DNA of 33,317 nt from F23-D06 sp002392325 (GTDB lineage Bacteria; Bacteroidota; Bacteroidia; Bacteroidales; WCHB1-69), in assembly GCA_946624065.1 (NCBI GenBank), contig CAMORT010000025.1, positions 1 through 33,317 on the forward strand, in the 5' to 3' direction. Made by a program: the position numbers and the translations under genes. The number at the start of each line of letters is the position of its first letter. The stretch's first letter is position 1. Positions 1 to 7,200 of this stretch are shown in pieces. The notes under the pieces were generated by a model that saw nothing but the letters and a program-made list of their open reading frames with translations, made no database searches and was not told where the DNA came from.

Positions 1-1
1 A

Positions 2-121
2 TATATCCGGAACCAAGAAGCACATCATGCAAAAAAAACATTTCGTGAGGAATATCTGAACATGTTGAGAAAAAACGATGTCCAATTTGATGAACGATAT
101 ATTTTTGATGATGTATCCTAA
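2..121 (+). CDS. REP-associated tyrosine transposase (RAYT, IS200-like), C-terminal end only
   Basis: Thirty-nine codons are open from the window edge to a TAA at 119-121; the rest of the gene lies upstream, outside the window. The translated end reads YIRNQEAHHAKKTFREEY and later VQFDERYIFDD. This resembles the usual C-terminus of the Y1_Tnp/RAYT family, in which an I-x-NQ-x2-HH-x3-TF-x-EE block carries the final helix and an F/YDERY motif closes the protein. RAYTs are HUH single-strand transposases that bind and cut REP hairpins. The HUH pair and catalytic tyrosine are not visible here, so intactness cannot be judged. The palindromic array starting 25 bp downstream strongly supports the call. 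A full IS200/IS605 transposase is the alternative. Confidence 0.72.
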   Translation, partial: YIRNQEAHHAKKTFREEYLNMLRKNDVQFDERYIFDDVS

Positions 122-145
122 AATCCTGATTATCAATTTATGCCC

Positions 146-473
146 GCAGGCCTAACGGCCTGCGATGAAAACAACATATTACACGCCATGGTTCTACCTG
201 TGCCTGCAGACCTGACGGCCTGCAGGACATATACAACATCAATAAGACAACTCGCAAAACTCGCGCAGTCCGTTAGGACTGCTTGCACTAGTAAACATCA
301 CATGCTACACATCGTATCGCACGCCGGCAGGTGTGCGGGCAACTGACGGCCTGCAGCGCATAAGCAAAACCAATAGAACAACAACGAATATCACAATAAT
401 CGCGCAGTCCGTTAGGACTGCTTGCTCGGGTAAACATCATGACACACATCATATCGCACACCGGCAGGTGTGC
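146..473. repeat. REP/BIME-like array of six short palindromes
   Basis: Six 18-nt imperfect palindromes (7-nt arms, 4-nt loop) lie at 146-163, 206-223, 265-282, 319-336, 404-421 and 456-473, centre spacing about 52-85 bp. The sequences are GCAGGCC-TAAC-GGCCTGC, GCAGACC-TGAC-GGCCTGC, GCAGTCC-GTTA-GGACTGC (twice), GCACGCC-GGCA-GGTGTGC and GCACACC-GGCA-GGTGTGC. The frame GCAnnnC-N4-GnnnTGC is constant and inner bases change on both arms together. A lone half element, CTGACGGCCTGCAG, sits at 343-356. Hairpins 1 and 2 have the GTTA/GTCA loop on the minus strand; hairpins 3 and 5 have it on the plus strand. This fills the whole 362-bp gap between the RAYT and the next gene. Small ORFs across it are not credible genes. 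Confidence 0.82.
261..342 (+). repeat. BIME-like unit, copy 1
   Basis: This pairs a GTTA-loop hairpin (265-282) with a GGCA-loop hairpin (319-336). The linker contains TTGC just after the first hairpin and GTAAACATCA at 291-300. The unit ends in GGGCAACT and is nearly repeated at 400-481, so the two hairpins behave as one composite element. Confidence 0.75.
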
Positions 474-481
474 GGGCAACT
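400..481 (+). repeat. BIME-like unit, copy 2
   Basis: Second copy of the two-hairpin unit (404-421 plus 456-473), with the same TTGC, GTAAACATCA and terminal GGGCAACT blocks. Linker differences are a few substitutions and a small indel. Copy 2 has the perfect GCACACC/GGTGTGC stem, where copy 1 has a G-T pair. Its right edge lies 2 bp from the stop codon of the convergent dehydrogenase gene. Confidence 0.75.
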
Positions 482-483
482 CC

Positions 484-1410
484 CTATATCCTCTCCACCG
501 CCACTTGGGCGTGGCGCAACTCGGCTTCGGGGGTTTGGCCGCCCACATGGGGGGTGAGGATGGCGTTCTCCATCTGGGCCAAGCGCTCCATCGCCGCCGG
601 CCACTGCTCCTTCGGCAGGTTTTTCAACCGCGTGCTTTCATACTCCAGCACATCCAGACAGGCCACCCGTATCTGGCCGGCCTCCAACGCACACACCACA
701 TCCTCCGTGTTCACCACCAACCCGCGCGAGGTGTTGATGAGCACAAACGGATGCTCAACGCCATCTATGAATTGTTTGTTGATAAAATATTTGTTTTCAG
801 GCATATAATTCACATGCAGGGATATCACATCGCATTCCCGCTTGATGGTTCCCAAGTCGGTCATCTCCGCATTTTCATCGCCGGCGACTAGATTGTAACG
901 GTCGTATGCATACACTTTGCATCCGAGCGCACGCAACAGTTTGGCAAACGCCGGACCCGTGTGCCCGTAACCAATCAGTCCGTAGGTATGCGACTGCAAT
1001 TCCGTGCCTTTGTTTTTCTCCCTAAGCCACTCCCCTGCCCGCACCTCACGGTCGGCGGAGGAAATGTGCCGCAGAGCGGCCAACAGGAGCCCTAAACAAT
1101 GCTCCGCCACCGCATTGGCGTTTCCCTCCGGCGTGGAGATTACTTTAACACCTTTTCTCTCAGCATATTCCACATCAATATTCTCCACCCCAGAACCTAT
1201 CCGAACAATGAATTTCAACGTGGGTTTGGAGTCTAACAACTCCTTATCCACCACAAAACGGCTCCGGATGACCAATCCGTACAGATCATCGGGAGCCGCT
1301 TTGAATGAATCGTAAGTGAAGGTCATGTCGGTCAAGCACACAAAGCCCCTTTCGGAAAGCTTTTCCGACAAATACGGGTGTACTCGATCGACAATCAGAA
1401 CCTTTTTCAT
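484..1410 (-). CDS. D-isomer-specific 2-hydroxyacid dehydrogenase (phosphoglycerate dehydrogenase-like)
   Basis: 308 residues. The Rossmann nucleotide-binding loop GYGHTG is at 147-152 with an Asp (D170) after the second strand, typical of NAD preference. The catalytic set is R229 (NTSRG), E256 (DVLE) and H288 (TPHVGG). There is no ACT regulatory domain, so this is a short SerA-like or 2-ketoacid reductase-like enzyme. The physiological substrate cannot be read from the sequence; 3-phosphoglycerate and small 2-ketoacids are both possible. Its ATG overlaps the stop of the upstream flavoenzyme gene by one base (TAATG), which implies translational coupling. The protein ends at AQVAVERI, within the last helix of the fold, slightly early for the family, and the stop is next to the REP array. 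Confidence 0.88.
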   Translation of the reverse strand: MKKVLIVDRVHPYLSEKLSERGFVCLTDMTFTYDSFKAAPDDLYGLVIRSRFVVDKELLDSKPTLKFIVRIGSGVENIDVEYAERKGVKVISTPEGNANAVAEHCLGLLLAALRHISSADREVRAGEWLREKNKGTELQSHTYGLIGYGHTGPAFAKLLRALGCKVYAYDRYNLVAGDENAEMTDLGTIKRECDVISLHVNYMPENKYFINKQFIDGVEHPFVLINTSRGLVVNTEDVVCALEAGQIRVACLDVLEYESTRLKNLPKEQWPAAMERLAQMENAILTPHVGGQTPEAELRHAQVAVERI

Positions 1411-2666
1411 TATCGTTTGTTGGATTTTTCAACGGCTTTCTCCGCCTTCTCAAGTTCACGCTGCAAGCGAGCGGGAATTTCGTCCTTTTGCATGCATTGG
1501 TGACATCTCATATCCAATGTGTACATACGGCCGATGCAATAGTTGGAGTGCTTGCAGGCGCTGCGGGTCACCTCACCCGACTGCAGTTTGTTCACAAAAT
1601 CGGTGTCCTGAACCAAGGCGCGCGCCATCTGGAAGGCCACGAAGTCGGAATCCAGCACCATTTCCATATCGGCCTTATCGACCATACCGCCCACATAAAT
1701 CAGCGGCATTTTCAGTTCTTTGCGAAACTTCATGGCCGTATCATAGAAATACGCGTCTTTGTATGGCACAGTCGGAATCACCATGCGGCCTCCGATATGC
1801 AAACCGAGTTTCAGCCACCAGAACTTTTTCATGTCCATGTAGTAAGCCAGTGTCTTGAGCGGCATGGCACCACGCATCACATCCATCGGAGCCTTACTCA
1901 CGAAACCTGCGGTGAGCACCAGCGCGTGCACACCCAATTTCTCCAGTTCCTTGGCTACGGTGATGCACTCGTCCACTTGCATACCGCTGCGGAATCCGTC
2001 GTACATATTGGTTTTCACCACGATAGCCATGTCGTCTTTGGCCTCTTCCATCACGCGGGTGATGACGCGGCGCATGAAGCGCATACGGTTCTCCAACGAG
2101 CCACCATACTCATCTTTACGATGGTTGGTGTAAGGCGAGATGAACTGACTGATCAGGTAACCATGGCCAGCGTGCACCTCAATGCAGTCGAAGCCGGCGC
2201 GGCGGCACATATCAACGGCCTTGCCAAAGGCATCCACAATCTCATCAATGTCCTTGATGGTCATCTTGCGCGTGAAAGTGGGTGAATAGAGGTTGAAACG
2301 GCCTGACGGAGAAAGCGGCTTGCAACCACAAGTGGCACGGTGCGTCATGTTGCCGCAATGGCCAATCTGAATGGAAGCTTTTGCACCCTCGGCGTGGATG
2401 GCGTCCGTCAACTTCTTCAACTCAGGAATAATCTCCTCACGCAACCACAATTGGCCGTCGAACGAGAGACCGCTCTGGCAAACGGAAGCATACGCCACCG
2501 TGGTCATACCGACACCTCCGCGGGCAACGGCGGTATGGTAGTCAAACAATTCTTTTGTCGGCCGGTTTCCGTGCGCCATATTCTCGAAAGCGGCGGAACG
2601 GATGGTACGGTTACGCAAGGTAATAGGGCCAATTTGGCAAGGGGTAAAAATCTTGGATTCTGACAT
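1410..2666 (-). CDS. Old Yellow Enzyme-family NADH:flavin oxidoreductase
   Basis: 418 residues forming an FMN-binding TIM barrel of the OYE/2-enoate reductase type. The substrate-binding and phosphate signature HAGHGYLISQF (H165, H168) is followed by SPYTNHRKDEYGGS, both hallmarks of the family. C-terminal flavin-binding pieces YVGGM and the FVAFQMARALV stretch are present. The C-terminal FAD/NAD(P)H domain of full 2,4-dienoyl-CoA reductases is missing. A late cysteine cluster, C371, C377, C388, C391, lies where related proteins carry 4Fe-4S ligands. Position 374 is serine, where I recall a cysteine in many relatives. The last 25 residues are a charged Lys/Glu helix. It lies in an operon between tatD (21-bp gap) and the dehydrogenase. 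It probably reduces an activated alkene; the substrate is unknown. Confidence 0.87.
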   Translation of the reverse strand: MSESKIFTPCQIGPITLRNRTIRSAAFENMAHGNRPTKELFDYHTAVARGGVGMTTVAYASVCQSGLSFDGQLWLREEIIPELKKLTDAIHAEGAKASIQIGHCGNMTHRATCGCKPLSPSGRFNLYSPTFTRKMTIKDIDEIVDAFGKAVDMCRRAGFDCIEVHAGHGYLISQFISPYTNHRKDEYGGSLENRMRFMRRVITRVMEEAKDDMAIVVKTNMYDGFRSGMQVDECITVAKELEKLGVHALVLTAGFVSKAPMDVMRGAMPLKTLAYYMDMKKFWWLKLGLHIGGRMVIPTVPYKDAYFYDTAMKFRKELKMPLIYVGGMVDKADMEMVLDSDFVAFQMARALVQDTDFVNKLQSGEVTRSACKHSNYCIGRMYTLDMRCHQCMQKDEIPARLQRELEKAEKAVEKSNKR

Positions 2667-2687
2667 ATTAATTTTTTTAAAATTATT

Positions 2688-3464
2688 CTATTGGGTTAAT
2701 TTTGTGAATATTCTGTAAGCGTTTTCGGTCGTAACATCGGCCACTGTCTGCAAGGAAACCTGGAAAAGGTCGGCCACTTTTTGCGCGATGAACGGGATGT
2801 AAGCACTCTCATTGGGCTTTCCGCGGTGCGGAACGGGCGCCAGATAGGGGGCATCAGTCTCTAACACAATGTTTTCCAATCCCACATGGGCCACAATATC
2901 CTGTACTTTGCTGTTCTTGAAGGTCACCGTGCCGCCAATGCCAAGGGCAAAGCCATTCTTCACAGCCCAATCAGCCTCCTGAACACCGCCCGAAAAGCAA
3001 TGCATCACGCCGGTGAGTTCACCCGGGCGGAACTTCTTCAAAATCTCAATCGCATCATTATAGGCACTTCGGATATGCAACGACAGTGGAAGTTGACGGT
3101 CCCTGGCCCAGCAAAGCTGACGGTAAAAGGCCTCCCGCTGCTCTTTCTCAAAGGTTTTGTCCCAGTAGTAATCCAAACCAATCTCGCCCACACCCACCAC
3201 ATTCGGATCCTCAAAATGGGGTTCCAATTGGGCAAGCGCATCTTCAAAATCTGTTTTGGTATCTTCCGGATGAAGACCTATCAAGACGAAAAAGTTGTCC
3301 GGAAACAGCTTTACAGCTTCGTTCAGCCAAGCCGGAGTCTCGCTGTTGACGCATCCCAAAATCATCTTGTCCACACCCGCATCTATGGCACGGCGCACCG
3401 TTTCCTCCCAATTGTCGGGATAACTCTCGCGGTACAGATGTGTGTGGGTATCGACAAAACGCAT
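2688..3464 (-). CDS. tatD: TatD-family metal-dependent hydrolase (DNase)
   Basis: 258 residues from the ATG at 3462-3464. A longer frame upstream adds 23 residues that are AT-rich, hydrophobic and run into the terminator at 3524-3555, so the internal start is preferred. It begins MRFVDTHTHLY. Metal ligands of the amidohydrolase-type barrel are all visible: H7, H9, E94 (GEIGLDYYW), H130 (LSLHIR), H155 (VMHCFSGG) and D204 (LETDAPYLAP). The length is normal for TatD/YcfH proteins. Family members are Mg-dependent 3'-5' DNases/RNases or D-aminoacyl-related hydrolases. It is first in a three-gene minus-strand unit with the flavoenzyme and dehydrogenase; no shared function is evident. I see no clear promoter in the 59 bp upstream. 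Confidence 0.93.
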   Translation of the reverse strand: MRFVDTHTHLYRESYPDNWEETVRRAIDAGVDKMILGCVNSETPAWLNEAVKLFPDNFFVLIGLHPEDTKTDFEDALAQLEPHFEDPNVVGVGEIGLDYYWDKTFEKEQREAFYRQLCWARDRQLPLSLHIRSAYNDAIEILKKFRPGELTGVMHCFSGGVQEADWAVKNGFALGIGGTVTFKNSKVQDIVAHVGLENIVLETDAPYLAPVPHRGKPNESAYIPFIAQKVADLFQVSLQTVADVTTENAYRIFTKLTQ

Positions 3465-3523
3465 ATTTATGAAATATTTGAATTTCTGAATTTTATATTT
3501 GTTAAAAAATATTAATCCAGCGC

Positions 3524-3555
3524 AAAAAAACATCCGCCTAAAAAGGGCAGATGTT
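3524..3555 (-). terminator. Rho-independent terminator after atpF
   Basis: On the minus strand, arms AACATCTGCC and GGCGGATGTT pair over 10 bp with one T-G wobble, with loop CTTTTTA. The hairpin is followed by a run of T. It lies just after atpF and ends the atpBEF transcript before tatD. Confidence 0.85.
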
Positions 3556-3563
3556 AGATATTA

Positions 3564-4058
3564 TTAGTTAAGATTTGATTCTTTAATCCACTTTTCGATA
3601 AGTTGTTCCTGTTTTTCCTTATCGGAAAGTTCCTCCGTCATAATTTTTTCAGCTATATTGATGGAGAAGTTGGCAATCTCATTCTTCAGGTCTGTAATGG
3701 CCTTCATTTTCTCCATTTGGATAGCTTGTTTGGCATCGGCTATGATGGTTTGGGCTTCCGCATCGGCTTTGAGTTTGGAATCCTCTTTCATCTTCTCGCT
3801 GATGGCGCGGGCCTCATTGAGAATATCGTCGCGTTCCGCCTTGGCCTGGGCGAGCATTTGCTCGTGCTTGTGGTTCAGGTTCTCCAGTTCGGCGTGCACG
3901 CGCGCGGCCTCATCCAGCTGGTCTTGAATCTTCTTGTTGCGGCTGGCGATACCTTGCGTGATAACCGGCCAGGCGAATTTTGCCAAAATGAAAAAGAAGA
4001 TGCCGAAGCCGAGCAGCATCCAAAAAATTAGTCCAAATGAGGGTTTTATAAGTTCCAT
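3564..4058 (-). CDS. atpF: ATP synthase F0 subunit b
   Basis: 164 residues. One N-terminal membrane helix (about residues 8-30, rich in Phe/Leu/Ile, with a conserved PSFGLIFW start) is followed by a long charged amphipathic helix through to the end. The helix is heavy in Glu, Lys, Ala and Gln. This is the peripheral-stalk b subunit that tethers F1 to subunit a; its length fits the usual 160-170. It is third in atpB-atpE-atpF, separated from atpE by a 74-bp gap holding a strong hairpin. The next genes should be atpH, atpA and atpG, but instead a terminator follows. Confidence 0.95.
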   Translation of the reverse strand: MELIKPSFGLIFWMLLGFGIFFFILAKFAWPVITQGIASRNKKIQDQLDEAARVHAELENLNHKHEQMLAQAKAERDDILNEARAISEKMKEDSKLKADAEAQTIIADAKQAIQMEKMKAITDLKNEIANFSINIAEKIMTEELSDKEKQEQLIEKWIKESNLN

Positions 4059-4100
4059 ATTATAGTCTGGGTTGTTTCTTTAATGTTAGGAAATGTTGGG

Positions 4101-4123
4101 GGACCCTGCCAACCGCAGGGTCC
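4101..4123 (-). promoter_or_regulatory. Perfect stem-loop in the atpE-atpF gap
   Basis: GGACCCTGC and GCAGGGTCC form a perfect 9-bp GC-rich stem around a 5-nt loop, beginning 10 bp after the atpE stop. No T-run follows, so it is more likely a 3'-end stabiliser or processing barrier, or an attenuator, than a full terminator. It would suit the need for many more c subunits than b subunits. Confidence 0.7.
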
Positions 4124-4132
4124 TTCAACAAA

Positions 4133-4390
4133 TTAAGCGATTGCGATCAGCAGACAAACGACGATGGCGAACAGGGCGACACCTTCGATCAAGGCGGCGG
4201 CCAAAATCATGTTGGTACGAATATTGCCGGCCACTTCGGGTTGGCGTGCGATGGCGGACATAGCGTCGCGACCGATGTTACCAATACCGAGACCCGCGCC
4301 AATGGCGGCGAGACCAGCGCCCATACCAGCACCCATTTTACCGATACCAAGGTCGGTGGCTGCTTGCAATAATGTGGTTAATACTGACAT
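4133..4390 (-). CDS. atpE: ATP synthase F0 subunit c
   Basis: 85 residues forming the two-helix hairpin of the rotor ring. Helix 1 carries the glycine-rich packing motif (GAGMGAGLAAIGAGLGIG, 19-36). The polar loop contains R41, Q50 and P51. Helix 2 carries the ion-carrying carboxylate E69 in AALIEGVALF. The residue after E69 is Gly rather than Ser/Thr and the Na-type glutamine and Ser/Thr ligands are not evident, so proton coupling is expected. It lies between atpB (33-bp gap) and atpF. A strong hairpin just downstream may raise its expression relative to atpF. Confidence 0.96.
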   Translation of the reverse strand: MSVLTTLLQAATDLGIGKMGAGMGAGLAAIGAGLGIGNIGRDAMSAIARQPEVAGNIRTNMILAAALIEGVALFAIVVCLLIAIA

Positions 4391-4423
4391 AGTTTTTATT
4401 ATTTAAAATGAGTTAAAAAATGT

Positions 4424-5536
4424 TTATTCAGCCAATTCAGGTTCTTCCTCCTCACCGCAAGCCATCCCGATGTAGATGGCACTCAACAGCGTGAACACAA
4501 ACGCCTGGATGAACGCCACCAGCAATTCCAAACAGCTCATGAAGAGATAGAAGAAAACAGACACAACCGATACGCCGTATCCCAACGCCGGGGCCATCTG
4601 TCCGAAAATGAAAATCAGCGAGATGAAACCCAGCACAATGATGTGACCGGCGGTGATGTTGGCGAAAAGTCGCACCATCAGCACGAAGGGTTTGGTGAAA
4701 ATACCAATAATCTCCACAAACGGCATAATGGGCAGCGGAACCTTAAGCCACCATGGCACACCAGGCGTATTGACAATATCTTTCCAATATTCTTTTTTTC
4801 CGGAAAATTGAGTCACAAAAAACGTTAACAGGGCAAGGATTCCCGTAACCGCAATATTGCCGGTCAGGTTGGCACCTCCGGGGAAAATAGGAATCAACCC
4901 CATCAAGTTATTGAAGAGGATGAAGAAGAAAAGTGTGAGCAGGAAAGGCGTGTATTTCGGCGCGTTCTTGCCCAACGAGGGTTCAATCACCTCTTCTTGC
5001 AAGAAAACGATAACGGGCTCCACCAACGCCTGCAATCCCTTGGGCGCCTGATCGGGGCGGCGCTTGTACTGCTTGGCCACCGACAGGAAAATCCATGTGA
5101 TCAGAATCAGCGAGATGATGAGAGCACAGACATTCTTGGTGATGGAAATATCGTATTTGCACACATGGTCAACAGGATAAACGGCGCCCTCCTCCAGATG
5201 GCCGGTATAGTCGTCGGCCAACTTGACGATGCTGCCTTTCTGATCGCCCCAGCCCATGGCATAACCCTTGTAAGCGGCCTCGCCATGATGGAACTTGTTG
5301 GACATAAACGCCACAAAATGGCCGTTGTCGATCAGCATCACGGGCAGTGGAATGGTCACACTCTTGTCGCCGTCGCCACAAATATGCCAGCCGTAACTGT
5401 CGGTGATATGCTCTATGATAAAGGGTCCCGCATTAAAACTTTCATCTTCCGCGGCTTGTAGAGAAACGGAGGAAAAGGCCATCAAAACAGCCATGAAAAA
5501 ACCCGCCAACAAAAGATTAATATTTCTATAATTCAT
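4424..5536 (-). CDS. atpB: ATP synthase F0 subunit a, with long N-terminal extension
   Basis: 370 residues, about 100 longer than E. coli AtpB. Residues 1-28 look like a signal peptide ending in LQA. Residues 30-130 form a polar, probably periplasmic region with three cysteines or so, then a membrane helix at about 136-154. The conserved core follows (about 195-360). The essential proton-channel arginine is R289 in LMVRLFANITAGH; E337 and Q344 lie in the last helix pair. The C-terminus is very acidic (GEEEEPELAE). The signal peptide and extra domain are typical of Bacteroidota subunit a. It is first in the F0 operon, with a promoter and small leader hairpin upstream. Confidence 0.95.
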   Translation of the reverse strand: MNYRNINLLLAGFFMAVLMAFSSVSLQAAEDESFNAGPFIIEHITDSYGWHICGDGDKSVTIPLPVMLIDNGHFVAFMSNKFHHGEAAYKGYAMGWGDQKGSIVKLADDYTGHLEEGAVYPVDHVCKYDISITKNVCALIISLILITWIFLSVAKQYKRRPDQAPKGLQALVEPVIVFLQEEVIEPSLGKNAPKYTPFLLTLFFFILFNNLMGLIPIFPGGANLTGNIAVTGILALLTFFVTQFSGKKEYWKDIVNTPGVPWWLKVPLPIMPFVEIIGIFTKPFVLMVRLFANITAGHIIVLGFISLIFIFGQMAPALGYGVSVVSVFFYLFMSCLELLVAFIQAFVFTLLSAIYIGMACGEEEEPELAE

Positions 5537-5563
5537 ACAATATCAGATCTTTACAATTTTTCA

Positions 5564-5582
5564 ACGGAACGAATTTCCGTTT
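5564..5582 (-). promoter_or_regulatory. Small hairpin in atpB leader
   Basis: AACGGAA and TTCCGTT form a perfect 7-bp stem around a 5-nt loop, about 28 nt upstream of the atpB start and inside the predicted 5' leader. Its role is unknown; it may modulate mRNA stability or translation. Confidence 0.4.
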
Positions 5583-5597
5583 CCAAAAAAGTGGCGC

Positions 5598-5604
5598 AAT
5601 ATAC
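5598..5604 (-). promoter_or_regulatory. Probable -7 element for atpBEF
   Basis: The minus strand reads TATATTG followed by CGCC, a near match to TAnnTTTG, in the 98-bp gap between pspC and atpB. A TTG lies 17 nt upstream, somewhat short of the usual 19. This would give a leader of about 55 nt. Confidence 0.45.
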
Positions 5605-5634
5605 AAAATTTTAATGAGGGCAAGAATAAAAAAG

Positions 5635-7188
5635 TTAATCTTCGCTCGGGTAAAAAGAGAGTTTGCTGCTGCTTTTCCGAAGAATCTCCGGTTCTCCACG
5701 ATAGGACACATTGCTGGTTTCACTGCTCACAATCTGCAGATTACGGATATTGCCCAAGAAGACATGTGAGGACTCCGTCGCATGAACAACGGCCACATCC
5801 GCATCCATGGCGGCCAAATCCGCGCGTGCGGATTCCTCCGCTTTCACCAACAAGGTATCCACTCTTCCTGACACATCCACCGAAGACGACTCCTCCAGCA
5901 GAATCTCCAATTTTTGCGCTTTCATGGGCAACTCACACAGGAAATTACAGCCATCGGAAACATCGATTTTATTCAATTCAGGGGCACTAACCCAAACAAT
6001 GATGCGGTCTCGCCCACTCCAACGCGCCTCATCATAGCTGATATAAAGAGTATCGTTTCGGATTTCAGTTTTCACTTTATTTATAATGTCATCCGGCGCT
6101 TTCACCTCAATAGAAACCGAGTCATGCTGCTCAAAACGCACCTCAATACCATCTTCCGCCTTGATAGCCGTAAATTGTCCCTGCGCACGAGGCTCGCGCA
6201 CAAAGACAACTTGCTGACGGTCGGCAAACACACCCGACTGGAGCTCGTTGCGGTGATTGTACGCCTTCGCCCCTGTAACGGCGATGCCCACCACACTCAG
6301 CAACCACAGGGCCAACAACACCCACACCATCCCTCTGCGGCGAGGTCTTCGTGTATCCGCAAGATAGAAGCAGAACATCACAATAGCAATAGCCGGACAC
6401 AACAGGAAAATGGAAACGCTGAGGATCAGTAGAATCTCATTCACTCCAACCAAAATCCCCGGAACCAGATTGAACATGAGCAATATCATCGCAATGAAAA
6501 GTCCTAAAACCGTGGCAAGAAGCGAGAATCCGACAAGTCCGAACAAAACAATGATAATGATTTTGAACACTTTCGAAATACCTGAAGATGTTTCTGTAAC
6601 AAGCGGCTCATTGTTCGCCGAATAGTTTTTAATATTATCCACATTGGGTTCAACACCCTGCATTTCAAGATGTTGCGCCACCGTCCTGGCCTCCGGGACA
6701 AAGATCCACATCAGGATGTAAATGAAGGAGGTCCATCCGAAACTCAGCAACAATACCAGCACAAACAACAGACGCACCGGCGTTACATCCCAGTCCATAT
6801 AAGCAGCCAAACCGCTAGCCACACCGCCAATCATTTTGTTGGTGGAATCACGGTAGAGTTTCCGCACCTGCTTGCGTTTCGGTTCCGAAGCGTTAGGCGT
6901 GGTAGTTCTTTCCTCTTTTTTCGTTTCATCGCCATCCTCAAATTGGCTGGGCTGTCCCATAACGGCAATCACCTCTTCCACATCTTTCATTTCCACCACA
7001 TTACGGTTCACCAGCCGACTGGTAAAAAGTTCGGCTATTCGGGCTTCTATATCCCCCATTATCTCTTCCTTTTCTTCCTCGGAAAAATGACGGCCCAAAT
7101 CCGCCAAATACTGCTGGAGTTTCGAATAGGCATCCTCATCGATATTAAAAACGAGACCACTCAAGTTGATTGTCATTGTTTTTTTCAT
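5635..7188 (-). CDS. PspC-domain membrane protein with C-terminal DUF2807 (GIN) domain
   Basis: 517 residues. Residues 1-85 form a small helical domain, with acidic EEEKEEIMGDIEARIAEL-type helices and a GQPSQF end, as found ahead of PspC in Bacteroidota. Residues 109-166 are the PspC domain (RKLYRDSTNKMIGGVASGLA, then two close membrane helices). Further membrane helices lie at about 209-240, 250-276 and 288-306. Residues 330-510 are a repetitive beta-rich DUF2807 domain, likely a periplasmic beta-helix, with recurrent Ser/Val/Asp strands. It starts 12 bp after padR ends, so the two form an operon. PspC proteins sense envelope stress in other bacteria; here an envelope-stress or surface role is inferred only. 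Confidence 0.85.
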   Translation of the reverse strand: MKKTMTINLSGLVFNIDEDAYSKLQQYLADLGRHFSEEEKEEIMGDIEARIAELFTSRLVNRNVVEMKDVEEVIAVMGQPSQFEDGDETKKEERTTTPNASEPKRKQVRKLYRDSTNKMIGGVASGLAAYMDWDVTPVRLLFVLVLLLSFGWTSFIYILMWIFVPEARTVAQHLEMQGVEPNVDNIKNYSANNEPLVTETSSGISKVFKIIIIVLFGLVGFSLLATVLGLFIAMILLMFNLVPGILVGVNEILLILSVSIFLLCPAIAIVMFCFYLADTRRPRRRGMVWVLLALWLLSVVGIAVTGAKAYNHRNELQSGVFADRQQVVFVREPRAQGQFTAIKAEDGIEVRFEQHDSVSIEVKAPDDIINKVKTEIRNDTLYISYDEARWSGRDRIIVWVSAPELNKIDVSDGCNFLCELPMKAQKLEILLEESSSVDVSGRVDTLLVKAEESARADLAAMDADVAVVHATESSHVFLGNIRNLQIVSSETSNVSYRGEPEILRKSSSKLSFYPSED

Positions 7189-7200
7189 AGTGCAAATATT

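Noticed and set aside
146..473. CRISPR-like array of regularly spaced short repeats
   Set aside because: Repeats are palindromes of several different sequences and both orientations, with spacings of about 52-85 bp and duplicated linkers. No cas genes are present. REP/BIME explains them better.
140..557. Small ORFs across the RAYT-dehydrogenase gap
   Set aside because: They consist of the palindromic repeats and antisense dehydrogenase sequence, with no family resemblance or promoter.
4133..4390. Sodium-coupled c-ring
   Set aside because: The residue after E69 is glycine and the usual Gln and Ser/Thr sodium ligands are not evident, so proton coupling is favoured.
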